From: Aurantiacibacter spongiae
GTDB lineage: Bacteria > Pseudomonadota > Alphaproteobacteria > Sphingomonadales > Sphingomonadaceae
Direction of reading: 5' to 3'
Assembly (NCBI RefSeq): GCF_003815535.1
Contig: NZ_RPFZ01000001.1
Span: forward strand, 2,108,001 to 2,172,000
Length of the DNA stretch: 64,000 bases
Shown here: one piece after another, positions 35,314 through 44,965 of the stretch
Numbering within the stretch: position 1 is the first letter of the stretch
Layout: each line of letters starts with the position of its first letter
Position numbers and translations under genes: made by a program
The notes under the pieces: model-generated
Told to the model about the DNA's origin: nothing
What the model saw: only the letters and a program-made list of their open reading frames with translations
Database searches by the model: none

Positions 35314-36228
35314 ATGGACGTCTACCTCCCCATTGCCAATCTGGCGGTCAACGGACTGGTCATCGTGGCGCTGGGCGCGGTGACGGGCATGTTGTCGGGG
35401 GTATTCGGCGTGGGCGGCGGCTTCCTGACGACGCCGCTGCTGATCTTCTACGGTATCCCCCCCACCGTTGCCGCAGCCTCCGCCGCGACGCAGGTGACGG
35501 GCGCGAGCGTTTCGGGCGTCTTCGCCCACAGCCGCAACCAGGGCGTCGACTACCAGATCGGCGGCGTGATCGTGGCTGGCGGCATGATGGGCGCGCTGGT
35601 GGGCGCCGGCCTGTTCACCCTCCTGCGCTCGCTCGGCCAGATCGATACGGTCATCAACATTCTCTACGTCGTGCTGCTGGGAACGATCGGCACGCTGATG
35701 GGGCGCGAGGCGCTGACCGTGCTGTTCGACAGGGAGGGGCAGGGCACGGGCCGCGCGGCGAAACGGCGGCACCACCCGATGATCGCGGCGCTGCCCTATC
35801 GTTGGCGCTTCTATCGCTCGGGCCTCTACATCTCTCCCATCGCGCCGCTCATCCTGGGCCTGGTGGTGGGAATGCTGACCATGCTGATGGGCGTGGGCGG
35901 GGGCTTCATCATGGTTCCCGCCATGCTCTACATCCTCGGAATGAGCGCCAAGGTCGTGGTCGGGACGAGCCTGTTCAACATCCTGTTCATCACCATGCTG
36001 GTGACGATGGTTCATGCCTTCACCACCCGCGCGGTGGACATCGTGCTGGCCGGTCTGCTGCTGGTCGGCTCCGTCACCGGGGCGCAGATCGGCACGCGCA
36101 TCGCCGGGTTCGCGAAGCCCGAGCACCTGCGTCTCGCGCTCGCCATGATCGTTCTCGCCGTCGCCCTGCGGATGGCCTACGGCCTCGGCGTCACGCCGGA
36201 CGAGGTCTATACGGTGGTGCCGCTGTGA
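35314..36228 (+). CDS. TauE/SafE family permease
   Basis: A 304-residue inner-membrane protein with two homologous halves, each with the Gly-rich family motif (GVFGVGGGFLTTPLL at about 28-42 and MGVGGGFIMVPAML near 192-205). Members export sulfite, sulfoacetate or related organic anions. A cytoplasmic basic loop (GRAAKRRHHPM) is near the middle. It overlaps the next gene (GTGA), a pairing that recurs in alphaproteobacteria. Confidence 0.9.
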   Translation: MDVYLPIANLAVNGLVIVALGAVTGMLSGVFGVGGGFLTTPLLIFYGIPPTVAAASAATQVTGASVSGVFAHSRNQGVDYQIGGVIVAGGMMGALVGAGLFTLLRSLGQIDTVINILYVVLLGTIGTLMGREALTVLFDREGQGTGRAAKRRHHPMIAALPYRWRFYRSGLYISPIAPLILGLVVGMLTMLMGVGGGFIMVPAMLYILGMSAKVVVGTSLFNILFITMLVTMVHAFTTRAVDIVLAGLLLVGSVTGAQIGTRIAGFAKPEHLRLALAMIVLAVALRMAYGLGVTPDEVYTVVPL

Positions 36229-36998
36229 TACGCTGGCTGCTCCTCGTCCTCGCCGCAGCGCTCGCGATGCCGGCGGCGGCACAGCAGCGCGAACCGATTC
36301 TCGTGCCCGACATATCGGAACACACCATCGTGCTGCGTCAGGGCTTCACCGGTTCCGACGTGCTGCTGTTCGGGGCGATCCTGCCCCCCGACGGGGTGCG
36401 CAGCGATACGGAATACGGCGTCGTCATCGTCCTCAAGGGGCCGACCGAACCGATCCGCATTCGCGAGAAGCAGCGGCTGAGCTGGCTCGGCATCTGGGTC
36501 AACGCCGATTCCACCGAATATCGTTCGGTCCCCAGCTTCTACGCCATGGCCAGTTCGCGGCCGGTGCTCGACATGGTCGACGAGCGGACCGCGGCGATCT
36601 ACGAACTGGGGCTCGACTACCTGCAGCTTTCGCCGACCGGGCAGATCAATCCCGAAGAGCAGGCGCGCTTTTCCACCGGGCTGGTCGATCTGCGCCGGCG
36701 GCAGAACCTCTACACCCAGGACGAGCACGGCGTTCGCCTGACCGAGGACGTGCTGTATCGTGCCCGGCTGTTCATCCCCTCCAACGTCATCGCCGGCGAA
36801 TATGTCGCGGAAACCTTCGCCATCGCCGATGGCCGGGTCATCACCTCGGCGACTTCGGTCATCGCAGTGCGCAAGGAAGGTTTCGAACTGACCGTCGAGG
36901 AGGAATCGCGCGACAACGCCTTCTTCTACGGCCTGTTTGCGGTAGGCCTGTCGGTGTTCATGGGCTGGGGGGCCGGCCGCCTGTTCTCGCTGGTGTGA
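36225..36998 (+). CDS. TIGR02186 family membrane-anchored periplasmic protein
   Basis: A 257-residue protein with signal peptide (residues 1-19, PAAAQ), a periplasmic beta-rich domain (HTIVLRQGFTGSDVLLFGAI, VVIVLKGPTEPIRIREKQ) and one C-terminal membrane anchor (FFYGLFAVGLSVFMGWGAG). This fits TIGR02186, a family of unknown function found next to TauE-type permeases. It starts with GTG at 36225 within the permease stop, so the two are translated together, and probably acts as a periplasmic partner of the exporter. Confidence 0.85.
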   Translation: MIRWLLLVLAAALAMPAAAQQREPILVPDISEHTIVLRQGFTGSDVLLFGAILPPDGVRSDTEYGVVIVLKGPTEPIRIREKQRLSWLGIWVNADSTEYRSVPSFYAMASSRPVLDMVDERTAAIYELGLDYLQLSPTGQINPEEQARFSTGLVDLRRRQNLYTQDEHGVRLTEDVLYRARLFIPSNVIAGEYVAETFAIADGRVITSATSVIAVRKEGFELTVEEESRDNAFFYGLFAVGLSVFMGWGAGRLFSLV

Positions 36999-37085
36999 AC
37001 CGGCGGCGGCCGGCCATTGACGCGTTCTTAACCGCGTTCGCCGTAAATCCCAGTGCGTCCAGAACAATGCGAGCTTGCGACGACC

Positions 37086-38786
37086 ATGAACGACATGCCG
37101 AGGCAGACCTTCGATCCCGCCAACCCGGCGAACAGCCCGGTGGCGGCGCCCCCGCGGGCGGAATGCGGCGCCGACGACGATTGCGCGCGCCAGCCGATCG
37201 GCGTGGTCCTCGACATCGCCGGCTCGGGCTCGCAGATCGCGCTCGACCTGCAACGGCTGAACGAGTGCATGGATCACGACGATCCCTCGATCGGGCTGGC
37301 CGGGCAGGTCGGCAGCCAGATCAAGATCAAGACCAATGACGGCTGGCTGCTCGCCTCGGTCCGCAACCAGAAGCAGGACCGGCGCGGCGAGGGCAATTCG
37401 GTCGTCGCCAATATCGACTTCCTGGGCGAGGGCATGGAGGAGAAGCTGACGGGCAAGATCCACAGCTTCCGCCGCGGCGTGACCCGCTACCCGGTGCCCG
37501 GCGCGCTCATCTACCCGTCGACCACGGAAGACCTGCGGCAGATCTATGCGTCCGACGGGCGCAGTTCGATCCAGATCGGCACCGTCTATCCGACCAAGGA
37601 CATCCGCGCCGGCATGTATATCGACGCCATGCTGGGCAAGCATTTCGCCCTGCTCGGCTCGACCGGTACGGGCAAATCGACCAGCGCGGCGCTGATCCTT
37701 CACCGCATCTGCCAGGCCGCGCCCGAGGGCCACATCCTGATGATCGACCCGCACGGCGAATATTCGGCGGCGTTCCGCAACACCGGGATGATCTTCGACG
37801 TCACGAACCTGCAGATGCCGTACTGGCTGATGAATTTCGAGGAGCACTGCGAGGTGCTGCTGAAATCCTCCGGCAACGACCTGCAGAACGACCGGGACAT
37901 CCTCGCCAAGTGCCTGCTGGCGGCGCGGGCGAAGAACCGGCTGGCGCAGCAGATGGGCAAGATCACCGTCGATTCGCCGATCCCCTATCTCCTGTCCGAC
38001 CTCACCAACCTGATCCAGGACGAGATGGGCAAGCTCGACAAGGCCACCAACACCGCGCCCTACATGCGGATCAAGACCAAGATCGAGGAGCTGAAGGCCG
38101 ATCCGCGCTACCAGTTCATGTTCTCCGGCATGCTGGTGGGCGACACCATGGCGGAATTTCTCGGCAAGATCTTCCGCATGCCCAGCTCCGGCAAGCCCAT
38201 TTCCATCGTCGACGTCTCGGGCGTTCCCTCCGACATCACCTCCACCGTTGTCGCGGTGCTCAGCCGGCTGACCTTCGATTTCGCCATCTGGGGCCGGGGG
38301 GAGAAGACCAACCCCATCCTGCTGGTGTGCGAGGAAGCCCACCGCTACGTGCCGAACGAGAAGAATTCGGACGGCAATTCGGTCGGCACCATCCTCTCGC
38401 GCATCGCCAAGGAAGGGCGCAAGTACGGCATCAGCCTGGGCCTCATCACGCAGCGTCCGTCGGACCTTGCCGAGGGCGTGCTGTCGCAATGCGGCACGAT
38501 CATCTCGATGCGCCTCAACAACGACCGGGACCAGGCCTTCGTGAAGGCGGCCATGCCCGAAGGCGCGCGCGGCTTCCTCGATTCGATCCCGGCGCTGCGC
38601 AACCGCGAATGCATCATCTGCGGCGAGGGCGTGTCGATCCCCATCCGCGTGGCGTTCGACAATCTGGAGGAAGCCAAGCGCCCGGCCTCGGAAGACCCCA
38701 GCTTCGTCGACCTGTGGAACCAGAGCGGGGGCGAGGAGGAAGTCGTCTTCCGCACCGTGCAGCGCTGGCGGGCGCAGGGAAGCTGA
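37086..38786 (+). CDS. herA: HerA-like hexameric ATPase (DUF87)
   Basis: A 566-residue ATPase of the HerA/FtsK class. An N-terminal beta-barrel HAS domain covers about residues 38-170. Walker A GSTGTGKST is at 191-199, Walker B is ILLVCEEAHRYVP and the arginine-bearing helix ITQRPSDLAEG follows. HerA with nuclease NurA resects DNA ends in archaea and some bacteria. No NurA or nuclease gene is adjacent, so the partner is missing or elsewhere. ATG at 37086 is chosen; an upstream ATG at 37053 adds 11 residues. It converges on queE across a structured spacer. Confidence 0.88.
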   Translation: MNDMPRQTFDPANPANSPVAAPPRAECGADDDCARQPIGVVLDIAGSGSQIALDLQRLNECMDHDDPSIGLAGQVGSQIKIKTNDGWLLASVRNQKQDRRGEGNSVVANIDFLGEGMEEKLTGKIHSFRRGVTRYPVPGALIYPSTTEDLRQIYASDGRSSIQIGTVYPTKDIRAGMYIDAMLGKHFALLGSTGTGKSTSAALILHRICQAAPEGHILMIDPHGEYSAAFRNTGMIFDVTNLQMPYWLMNFEEHCEVLLKSSGNDLQNDRDILAKCLLAARAKNRLAQQMGKITVDSPIPYLLSDLTNLIQDEMGKLDKATNTAPYMRIKTKIEELKADPRYQFMFSGMLVGDTMAEFLGKIFRMPSSGKPISIVDVSGVPSDITSTVVAVLSRLTFDFAIWGRGEKTNPILLVCEEAHRYVPNEKNSDGNSVGTILSRIAKEGRKYGISLGLITQRPSDLAEGVLSQCGTIISMRLNNDRDQAFVKAAMPEGARGFLDSIPALRNRECIICGEGVSIPIRVAFDNLEEAKRPASEDPSFVDLWNQSGGEEEVVFRTVQRWRAQGS

Positions 38787-38840
38787 CACTTCCTTGCGTT
38801 TTTTGTTCGAGAACCCGCATCCGCGGGTCCGTCCTCCCGG

Positions 38841-39031
38841 CTGTTCCCTTTGCTCGGCTTCGCCTTCGCTGCGGGGCCGGTCCGGGCGGGCAGTCGCCCT
38901 AGCGGTCGGCTGGTCGCCGACCGGTTTCGTGCAACCCCGGAGCTGCCCGGAATGGTTCGGGGCGCGACGCAAGCGCGCCGCAAGCACGACCGTGCGCCCC
39001 CAGGTGCCCCGCAGCGGAGCGAAGGGAACAG
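38841..39031. repeat. Structured 191-bp inverted-repeat element between herA and queE
   Basis: Outer arms CTGTTCCCTT (38841-38850) and AAGGGAACAG (39022-39031) are perfect complements. A second pair, CGCTGCGGGGC (38867-38877) and GCCCCGCAGCG (39006-39016), is nested inside. In between are a perfect 8-bp stem-loop, CGGTCGGC/GCCGACCG (38903-38923), and the partial pair GGGGCGCG/CGTGCGCCCC (38959-39000). It fills most of the 287-bp spacer of two convergent genes. It could be a long terminator, a structured RNA or a palindromic repeat element. No protein frame in it looks real. Confidence 0.55.
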
Positions 39032-39073
39032 CGCCGGGGATGCTCGCCCGGATGGGTGAGCGTAACACGCTGA

Positions 39074-39808
39074 TCACGTCCCCCGCGTGTCGCCGAACAG
39101 GTGGATGTGCAGGCGGTCGCTGAGGCGGAAAGAGTGGCGGATGCAGAGCGGGACGAGCCATTCCATGCGGGCGCGCAGGGTGGCGCTGTCGGTCCCTTCG
39201 GGCATCAGGAAGACGCGGCGCGGCGCGATTTCGTGCGTGCGCACCAGTGCCAGCACCTCCTCCACATCGCTCGGCGAGGCGATCACGAACTTGACATACG
39301 CGCGCTCCTCGCCCGCCCAGTGCGCGAGCATCGCGGGCTTCAGCGCCAGCTCGGCCGGATTGCCCGAATGGGAAAGCTTGGGACTGACATTGTACTGCGC
39401 CACGCGCGCGTCGAGCGCGGGCGGCGGCATGATGGTGCCGTTGGTCTCCACCTCAACCGCGACGCCGGGAAGATGACCCAGCATCGCGGCGAGCGCGCTC
39501 GCCTGGAGCAGAGGTTCCCCGCCGGTGACGACGAGCCGTTCCGCACCCGTCGCCGTCACCGCCCGCGCGGCCTCGGCCTCCGACATCCTCACCTGATTGG
39601 CGCGACGGTCGAACGTCGCGCCCGACCGGTGCGGTCGCTCGTCCCCGTCGAAATGCCAGGTGTAGGCGGTATCGCACCACACGCAGGCGAGGTTGCAGCG
39701 CGACAGGCGCAGGAAGGCGACCGGCATTCCCGCGCTCGGCCCCTCTCCCTGGACAGAGGCGAAGATTTCCGGCCCGCCGGTATCGTCGGTGGCGAGAACC
39801 AGGGTCAT
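39074..39808 (-). CDS. queE: 7-carboxy-7-deazaguanine synthase QueE
   Basis: A 244-residue radical SAM enzyme that contracts 6-carboxytetrahydropterin to 7-carboxy-7-deazaguanine in queuosine synthesis. The cluster ligands are Cys38, Cys42 and Cys45 (CNLACVWC). The SAM-binding VTGGEPLLQ and ETNGT motifs are present. Other queuosine genes are not in the window. The ATG at 39808 overlaps the stop of a possible 47-codon leader frame as ATGA. Convergent with herA. Confidence 0.95.
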   Translation of the reverse strand: MTLVLATDDTGGPEIFASVQGEGPSAGMPVAFLRLSRCNLACVWCDTAYTWHFDGDERPHRSGATFDRRANQVRMSEAEAARAVTATGAERLVVTGGEPLLQASALAAMLGHLPGVAVEVETNGTIMPPPALDARVAQYNVSPKLSHSGNPAELALKPAMLAHWAGEERAYVKFVIASPSDVEEVLALVRTHEIAPRRVFLMPEGTDSATLRARMEWLVPLCIRHSFRLSDRLHIHLFGDTRGT

Positions 39809-40071
39809 GCGGTTTGCGAAGCTGACGAAGTTGACACCGTGTCAGCCGGGATCTGACGGAATGAACCTTTGAAAACCAGGCAGTTAGGCGCGATCAGCGA
39901 AGTTGACACTGCTGCGGACGGAAATGCGGGACGGTTGATCGGATCCATGCCCGCCCCCTGCCACAGCGCCGCCCTTGTAGGGAAGCGGCAAGCGTGATCG
40001 GGCCGTGAACCCGTATCGCCGGCGGGCCCGCCTGCCGCCTTCGGGCCGCCCCGCCCGGGGGCGGCCCGCAC
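39809..40071. promoter_or_regulatory. queE leader region: palindrome, direct repeat, possible leader frame
   Basis: 263 bp between valS and queE. TGACAC-C-GTGTCA at 39832-39844 is a perfect palindrome, 24 bp before the queE start. GCGAAGTTGACAC-like sequence recurs about 70 bp upstream (around 39898-39912), a direct repeat. A 47-codon frame (39948 down to 39805) begins behind AGGGGGCGGG and stops on the queE ATG. A GC hairpin close to valS (40042-40067) is listed separately. I find no known queuosine riboswitch. Confidence 0.4.
40042..40067 (-). terminator. GC-rich hairpin downstream of valS
   Basis: CGGGCCGCCCC (40042-40052) and GGGGCGGCCCG (40057-40067) form a perfect 11-bp stem with a 4-nt loop, starting 5 bp after the valS stop. 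No T-run follows, so it is a terminator-like hairpin rather than a canonical intrinsic terminator. Confidence 0.6.
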
Positions 40072-42783
40072 TTACCCGAGCCGCGCCAGCGCCGCGTCCA
40101 GCCGCTCGACCTCCGCCGCGTGGTGGGCATGGTCGGCGCGCGCCTTCTCGACCGCTTCGGGCCTGGCCTTTTCCACGAAGTTGGGATTGTCGAGCCGGCG
40201 GGCGAGATTGAACGCCTCCTTTTCCGACGCGTCGCGGGCCTTTGTCAGGCGGGCGCGTTCGGCGTCGAGGTCGATCACCCCTTCCAGCGGCACGACGAAC
40301 ACGTCCTCCCCCGCCGCGATCTGCATGGCCGCCCCGCCGGGCGCTTCGCCCAGCTGAACCGGGGTCAGGCGCGCGAGCCGTTCTATGGCCGCCGCGCTGC
40401 GATCCACCACGCGCCGCGCGGTGTCGGATGGGTCGGGGCAGAAGGCGGGCAGCTTCGCCCCCGGCGCGATGCCCAGTTCGCTGCGCGCCGCGCGCGTCGC
40501 GGTGGTGAGCGCGATCACCCAGTCGATCGCAGCCACCGCCTGCTGGCTGATTTCCGCCTGTGGCTCGGGCCAGCGCGCCAGGATCAGGTCGTAGGGGCGC
40601 GGATCGTCCCCGGCCGCCATCGCGTGCCACAATTCCTCGGTCACGAAGGGCATGAAGGGATGCAGCATCACGAGGATCTGGTCGAGCGCCCAGCCGGCCA
40701 CGAGGCGCGTCTCGGCGGCGGCATCCTCGCCCGCGCCGTTTGCGAAGACGGGCTTGATGAGCTCCAGATACCAGTCGCAGAACCGGTCCCAGACGAAATG
40801 GTAGATCGTGTTCGCCGCCGCGTCGAAGCGCAGATCGGCAAGCGCGGCGTCCAGCGCCTCGACCGTCTGCATCACCTCGCCCACAATCCACTGGTTCGCC
40901 GCCAGCCGCGCGGGCGGGGCGGCGATGGTGCCGGACGCGCCGATGCCGTTCGCCTGGCAGAAGCGCGCTGCGTTCCACAGCTTGGTGGCGAAGTTGCGAT
41001 ACCCTTCCACCCGGCTTTCATCCATCTTGATGTCGCGGCCCTGGCTTTCCATCGCCGCCATGAAGAAGCGCAGCGCATCGGCGCCGTAGCGATCGATGAG
41101 GCCGAGCGGATCGACCACGTTTCCCTTGGATTTCGACATCTTCGCCCCGTCGGGCGCGCGCACGAGGCCGTGGAGATAGAGGCGCGGCCAGGGATTCCGG
41201 CCCGTCAGCGCCTGCCCCATCATCATCATCCGCGCATCCCAGAAGAACAGGATGTCGAAGCCCGAGACGAGCAGGTCGTTGGGATAGTGTTTTTCCAGCA
41301 GATCGGTGCTCTCGGGCCAGCCGAGCGTGGCGAAGGGCCACAGGGCGGAGGAGAACCAGGTGTCGAGGACGTCCTCGTCGCGGGTGAGCGGGATACCCTC
41401 GCCGGCCTGGGCCCGGGCATCTTCCTCGGTCTCGGCGACATAGACATTGCCGTTCCCGTCATACCAGGCCGGAATACGGTGCCCCCACCATAGCTGGCGG
41501 CTGACGCACCAGGGCTGGATGTTCTCCATCCAGTTGAAGAAGGTCTTTTCCCAGCTCTTGGGCACGATCTCGACCTCGCCCTTGCGAACCGCCTCGATCG
41601 GGGCCTTCGCCAGTTCTTCGGCGTTCACGTACCACTGATCGGTCAGCCAGGGTTCGATGACCACGCCGCCGCGATCGCCGAACGGCGTGGCGATGGTGCG
41701 CGGTTCGGCGTCGGCCTGCGTTTCCTCGCCGTCCTTGTCCTTCGTCACGTGGGGGACAAGGTGGCCGCTATCCTTCAGCATCGCGACCACGCGCGCGCGC
41801 GCATCGAACCGGTCGAGGCCGACCAGCTCTTCGGGCACCAGTCCGTCCGCCGTCTGGCAGACCGCCGCATCGGCATCGAGCATGTTGAGCATGTCGGCGG
41901 GCGCGATGCCGGCGCGTTTTCCCACCTCGAAATCGTTGAAATCGTGCCCCGGCGTGATCTTCACCGCGCCGCTGCCCAGTTCCGGATCGGCGTGTTCGTC
42001 CGCCACGATGGGTATCTCGCGGCCCGTGAGCGGCAGGCGCACCTTGGCCCCGCGCGCCACCAGTTCCGTGTAACGCTCGTCCTCCGGATGAACCGCGACG
42101 GCCATGTCGGCCAGCATGGTTTCGGGCCGGGTGGTGGACACGCGGATGTCGCCGCTGCCATCGGCGAGCGGATAGCGGAACGTCCAGAAATGGCCCCGCA
42201 CCTCGCGCGTTTCCACCTCCAGGTCCGAAATCGCGGTCTTCAGCCGGGGATCCCAGTTCACCAGCCGCTTGTCGCGGTAGATCAGCCCCTTGTCGTAAAG
42301 GTCGACGAACACCCTGGTGACGGCGCGGGTGAAATGCGGATCCATCGTGAACTGCTCGCGGCTCCAATCCATCGAACAGCCCAGGCGGCGCAGCTGGCGG
42401 GTGATGGTGCCGCCGCTTTCCTCCTTCCACTCCCACACCTTCTGCACGAAGTCCTCGCGCGAATGGTTGGTGCGCTTGTCCTGCCGCGCTTCTAGCTGGC
42501 GTTCCACCACCATCTGCGTGGCGATACCGGCATGGTCGGTGCCGACCACCCACAGCGCATCCTTGCCGCGCATCCGTTCGTAGCGGATGACGATGTCCTG
42601 CAAGGTGTTGTCGAGCGCGTGGCCGATGTGCAGCGAACCGGTCACGTTGGGTGGCGGGTTGACGATGGTGAAGGGCGCTGCGCCGGGCCGCTCCGGCCGG
42701 AAGCAGCCATTGTCCTCCCAGTGCGCGTACCATCTGGCTTCCAGCTCGGCGGGGTCGAATGTCTTGGGCAGCTCGCGTGTCAT
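40072..42783 (-). CDS. valS: Valyl-tRNA synthetase
   Basis: A 903-residue class I synthetase. HIGH is at residues 52-55 ([12 protein letters not shown]) and KMSKS (AKMSKSKGN) near 545. The editing domain lies between them. The C-terminal arm is a coiled coil rich in Ala, Glu and Arg (residues ~840-903, [20 protein letters not shown]). Length is in the normal range. ATG at 42783 starts the usual [11 protein letters not shown]; the upstream open frame is not homologous. It diverges from the lipid-transport operon by 109 bp. Confidence 0.96.
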   Translation of the reverse strand: MTRELPKTFDPAELEARWYAHWEDNGCFRPERPGAAPFTIVNPPPNVTGSLHIGHALDNTLQDIVIRYERMRGKDALWVVGTDHAGIATQMVVERQLEARQDKRTNHSREDFVQKVWEWKEESGGTITRQLRRLGCSMDWSREQFTMDPHFTRAVTRVFVDLYDKGLIYRDKRLVNWDPRLKTAISDLEVETREVRGHFWTFRYPLADGSGDIRVSTTRPETMLADMAVAVHPEDERYTELVARGAKVRLPLTGREIPIVADEHADPELGSGAVKITPGHDFNDFEVGKRAGIAPADMLNMLDADAAVCQTADGLVPEELVGLDRFDARARVVAMLKDSGHLVPHVTKDKDGEETQADAEPRTIATPFGDRGGVVIEPWLTDQWYVNAEELAKAPIEAVRKGEVEIVPKSWEKTFFNWMENIQPWCVSRQLWWGHRIPAWYDGNGNVYVAETEEDARAQAGEGIPLTRDEDVLDTWFSSALWPFATLGWPESTDLLEKHYPNDLLVSGFDILFFWDARMMMMGQALTGRNPWPRLYLHGLVRAPDGAKMSKSKGNVVDPLGLIDRYGADALRFFMAAMESQGRDIKMDESRVEGYRNFATKLWNAARFCQANGIGASGTIAAPPARLAANQWIVGEVMQTVEALDAALADLRFDAAANTIYHFVWDRFCDWYLELIKPVFANGAGEDAAAETRLVAGWALDQILVMLHPFMPFVTEELWHAMAAGDDPRPYDLILARWPEPQAEISQQAVAAIDWVIALTTATRAARSELGIAPGAKLPAFCPDPSDTARRVVDRSAAAIERLARLTPVQLGEAPGGAAMQIAAGEDVFVVPLEGVIDLDAERARLTKARDASEKEAFNLARRLDNPNFVEKARPEAVEKARADHAHHAAEVERLDAALARLG

Positions 42784-42892
42784 GCGCCGCGCTTTGCCAG
42801 CGCCCCCGCGCAAGGGCAATGGCTTCGCTGGCGCGTGCGGCAGGTGCCACGGCGCTTGCGGGGCGCCGGATTTCCTCGCATAGCGACCGGCG

Positions 42893-44005
42893 ATGCGCGA
42901 ATGGGCACAACACAGCGTCGACGAAGCGGGGGGCAGGGCGACGGTGACGATCACCGGGCCGCTGACCGTCGCGTCGGTCGGCAAGCTCGATCCCGCCCTG
43001 CGCGAGATGGACGACGAATCGGTTCAGTTCGTCGATCTGTCGGGCGCCGGGCGGGTCGATACCGTCGGCGCGTGGATCGTCTATCGCTTCGCCCGCGATC
43101 ACCATGCCGAGATCATCGGCGGAAGCGAGCAGGCCGAGGTGCTGCTCGACGCGGTGGAGCGGGCCGAAAGCAGCGCCCGGATCAAGCCCGAACGGCCCAG
43201 GACGGTCAAGCGCGTGGTCGAGCATGTCGGCGAGCTGGTCGTCCAGTTCGTGATGGGCGTGCGCCGGAACATCGGCTTTCTCGGCATGGTCATGATGGCG
43301 ATGGGCAATCTGCTCATGCATCCGCGCCGCTTCCGCATGAAGGCGCTGGTCCGGCAGATGGAGCTGGTGGGCGTGTCGTCGCTGCCGATCATCGGGTTGA
43401 TGAGCTTTCTCATCGGCATCGTGATCGCGCAGCAGGGCGCGGTCCAGTTGCAGCAGTTCGGGGCCGAGACGCTGACCATCAACCTGGTCGGCCGGATCAC
43501 CCTGCGCGAACTGGGCGTGCTGATGACGGCGATCATGGTGGCGGGCCGCTCGGGCAGCGCCTTTGCCGCGCAGCTCGGCACCATGAACCTGACCGAGGAG
43601 ATCGACGCGATGCGCACCATCGGCGTCTCCCCGGCCGAGGCGCTGATCATCCCGCGCATCCTGGCGGCGGTGCTGATGATGCCGCTGCTTGGCTTCTACG
43701 CCTGCGTGATGGCGGTGATCGGCGGCGCCGTGGTGGGCGACATCCTGCTCGACATTCCCTTCCTCACCTTCCTCGCGCGCATCCAGGAAGTGGTGCCGAC
43801 CTACGATTTCTGGGTCGGGACGGTGAAAGCGCCGGTGTTCGGCATCATCATCGCCATGTCGGGCTGCTACCAGGGGATGCAGGTCAAGGGCAATGCGGAG
43901 GAGGTGGGCCTGCGCACCACGATGGCGGTGGTGCAGGCAATCTTCCTCGTGATCGTGCTCGACGCGTTCTTCGCGGTGTTCTTCACCCAGGTGGGCTGGG
44001 CATGA
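42893..44005 (+). CDS. mlaE: MlaE-type lipid ABC transporter permease with N-terminal STAS-like domain
   Basis: A 370-residue protein. Residues 1-95 look like a STAS-type domain ([40 protein letters not shown]), fused to a MlaE permease of five membrane segments ([23 protein letters not shown], then [21 protein letters not shown]). In E. coli the STAS protein MlaB is separate. Together with the next three genes it forms a complete MCE transporter for phospholipid traffic between the membranes. The stop overlaps the next ATG (ATGA). Confidence 0.92.
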   Translation: MREWAQHSVDEAGGRATVTITGPLTVASVGKLDPALREMDDESVQFVDLSGAGRVDTVGAWIVYRFARDHHAEIIGGSEQAEVLLDAVERAESSARIKPERPRTVKRVVEHVGELVVQFVMGVRRNIGFLGMVMMAMGNLLMHPRRFRMKALVRQMELVGVSSLPIIGLMSFLIGIVIAQQGAVQLQQFGAETLTINLVGRITLRELGVLMTAIMVAGRSGSAFAAQLGTMNLTEEIDAMRTIGVSPAEALIIPRILAAVLMMPLLGFYACVMAVIGGAVVGDILLDIPFLTFLARIQEVVPTYDFWVGTVKAPVFGIIIAMSGCYQGMQVKGNAEEVGLRTTMAVVQAIFLVIVLDAFFAVFFTQVGWA

Positions 44006-44955
44006 GCGAGACCGGACCCGATCCCCGCGAGACCGACGCGCTGCGCTCTGCCGCCGGCGTTCCCGACCGGCACGACGACGGCGGCATCTTCCAGCATGGC
44101 GACCGGGTGGACGACCAGGCGCACGGCGACGCGCCCGAGCGCTTCGAGGGCGAATTTCCCATCCGCATCGAGGGGCTGCGCAACAGTTTCGGCGACACCG
44201 TCATCCACGATAACCTGGACCTCGACGTCAGGAGCGGGGAAATCCTGGGCGTGGTCGGCGGATCGGGCACGGGCAAGTCGGTCCTGATGCGTTCCATCAT
44301 CGGTCTGCAGGAGCCGGACGAAGGCTGCATCGAGGTGTTCGGCAGGGACATCACCGAGGCCGAACCCGACGAGGAGATAGGCGTTCGCAACCGCTGGGGC
44401 GTGCTGTTCCAGGGCGGCGCGCTGTTCTCGACGCTGACGGTGGCGGAAAACGTGCAGGTGCCGCTCAAGCAGTTCTATCCCGAGCTGGAGCAGCAGCTGC
44501 TCGACGAGATCGCCCGCTACAAAGTGGTGCTGACCGGTCTGCCCGAGGAAGCGGCGAGCAAGTATCCCTCGGAGCTTTCCGGCGGCATGAAGAAGCGCGC
44601 CGGTCTCGCCCGCGCGCTGGCGCTCGATCCGGAGCTGCTGTTCCTGGACGAGCCGACCGCCGGCCTCGACCCCATCGGCGCGGCCAAGTTCGACGACCTG
44701 ACCCGCGAGCTGGCCGATACCCTGGGGCTGACCGTGTTCCTCATCACCCACGACCTCGATACGCTCTACGCCATCTGCGACCGGGTGGCGGTACTGGCGG
44801 ACCGGAAGGTGATCGCGGTCGGCACCATCCCCGAACTGCTCGAGACAGAGCATCCGTGGATACAGGAATATTTCAACGGACCGCGATCGCGCGCCGCCGC
44901 CGAGACGAACGCGCGGGGGAAAGCGTTGGACAACGGCGCGGACAGGAAGGCATAG
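44002..44955 (+). CDS. mlaF: MlaF-type ABC transporter ATPase
   Basis: A 317-residue ATPase. Walker A is GGSGTGKS (86-93), the signature LSGGMKKR (192-199, with the Mla-typical MKKR) and Walker B LLFLDEP (212-218). It has about 50 extra residues at the N-terminus, rich in Asp, His and Gly (RHDDGGIFQHGDRVDDQAHGD), which E. coli MlaF lacks. A ~25-residue tail follows HPWIQEYF. It starts inside the mlaE stop (4-bp overlap). It powers lipid movement with MlaE and MlaD. Confidence 0.94.
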   Translation: MSETGPDPRETDALRSAAGVPDRHDDGGIFQHGDRVDDQAHGDAPERFEGEFPIRIEGLRNSFGDTVIHDNLDLDVRSGEILGVVGGSGTGKSVLMRSIIGLQEPDEGCIEVFGRDITEAEPDEEIGVRNRWGVLFQGGALFSTLTVAENVQVPLKQFYPELEQQLLDEIARYKVVLTGLPEEAASKYPSELSGGMKKRAGLARALALDPELLFLDEPTAGLDPIGAAKFDDLTRELADTLGLTVFLITHDLDTLYAICDRVAVLADRKVIAVGTIPELLETEHPWIQEYFNGPRSRAAAETNARGKALDNGADRKA

Positions 44956-44965
44956 GGCCGGATAA

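Noticed and set aside
36207-39161. 984-codon open frame on the minus strand opposite the TIGR02186 and HerA genes
   Set aside because: High-GC antisense frame; the plus strand has recognisable, motif-rich proteins there. Its translation shows no domain and low-complexity Arg/His/Gly content.
42784-42984. N-terminal extension of valS by an upstream open frame
   Set aside because: The extension overlaps the divergent mlaE start and is not like any synthetase; the family start is at 42783.
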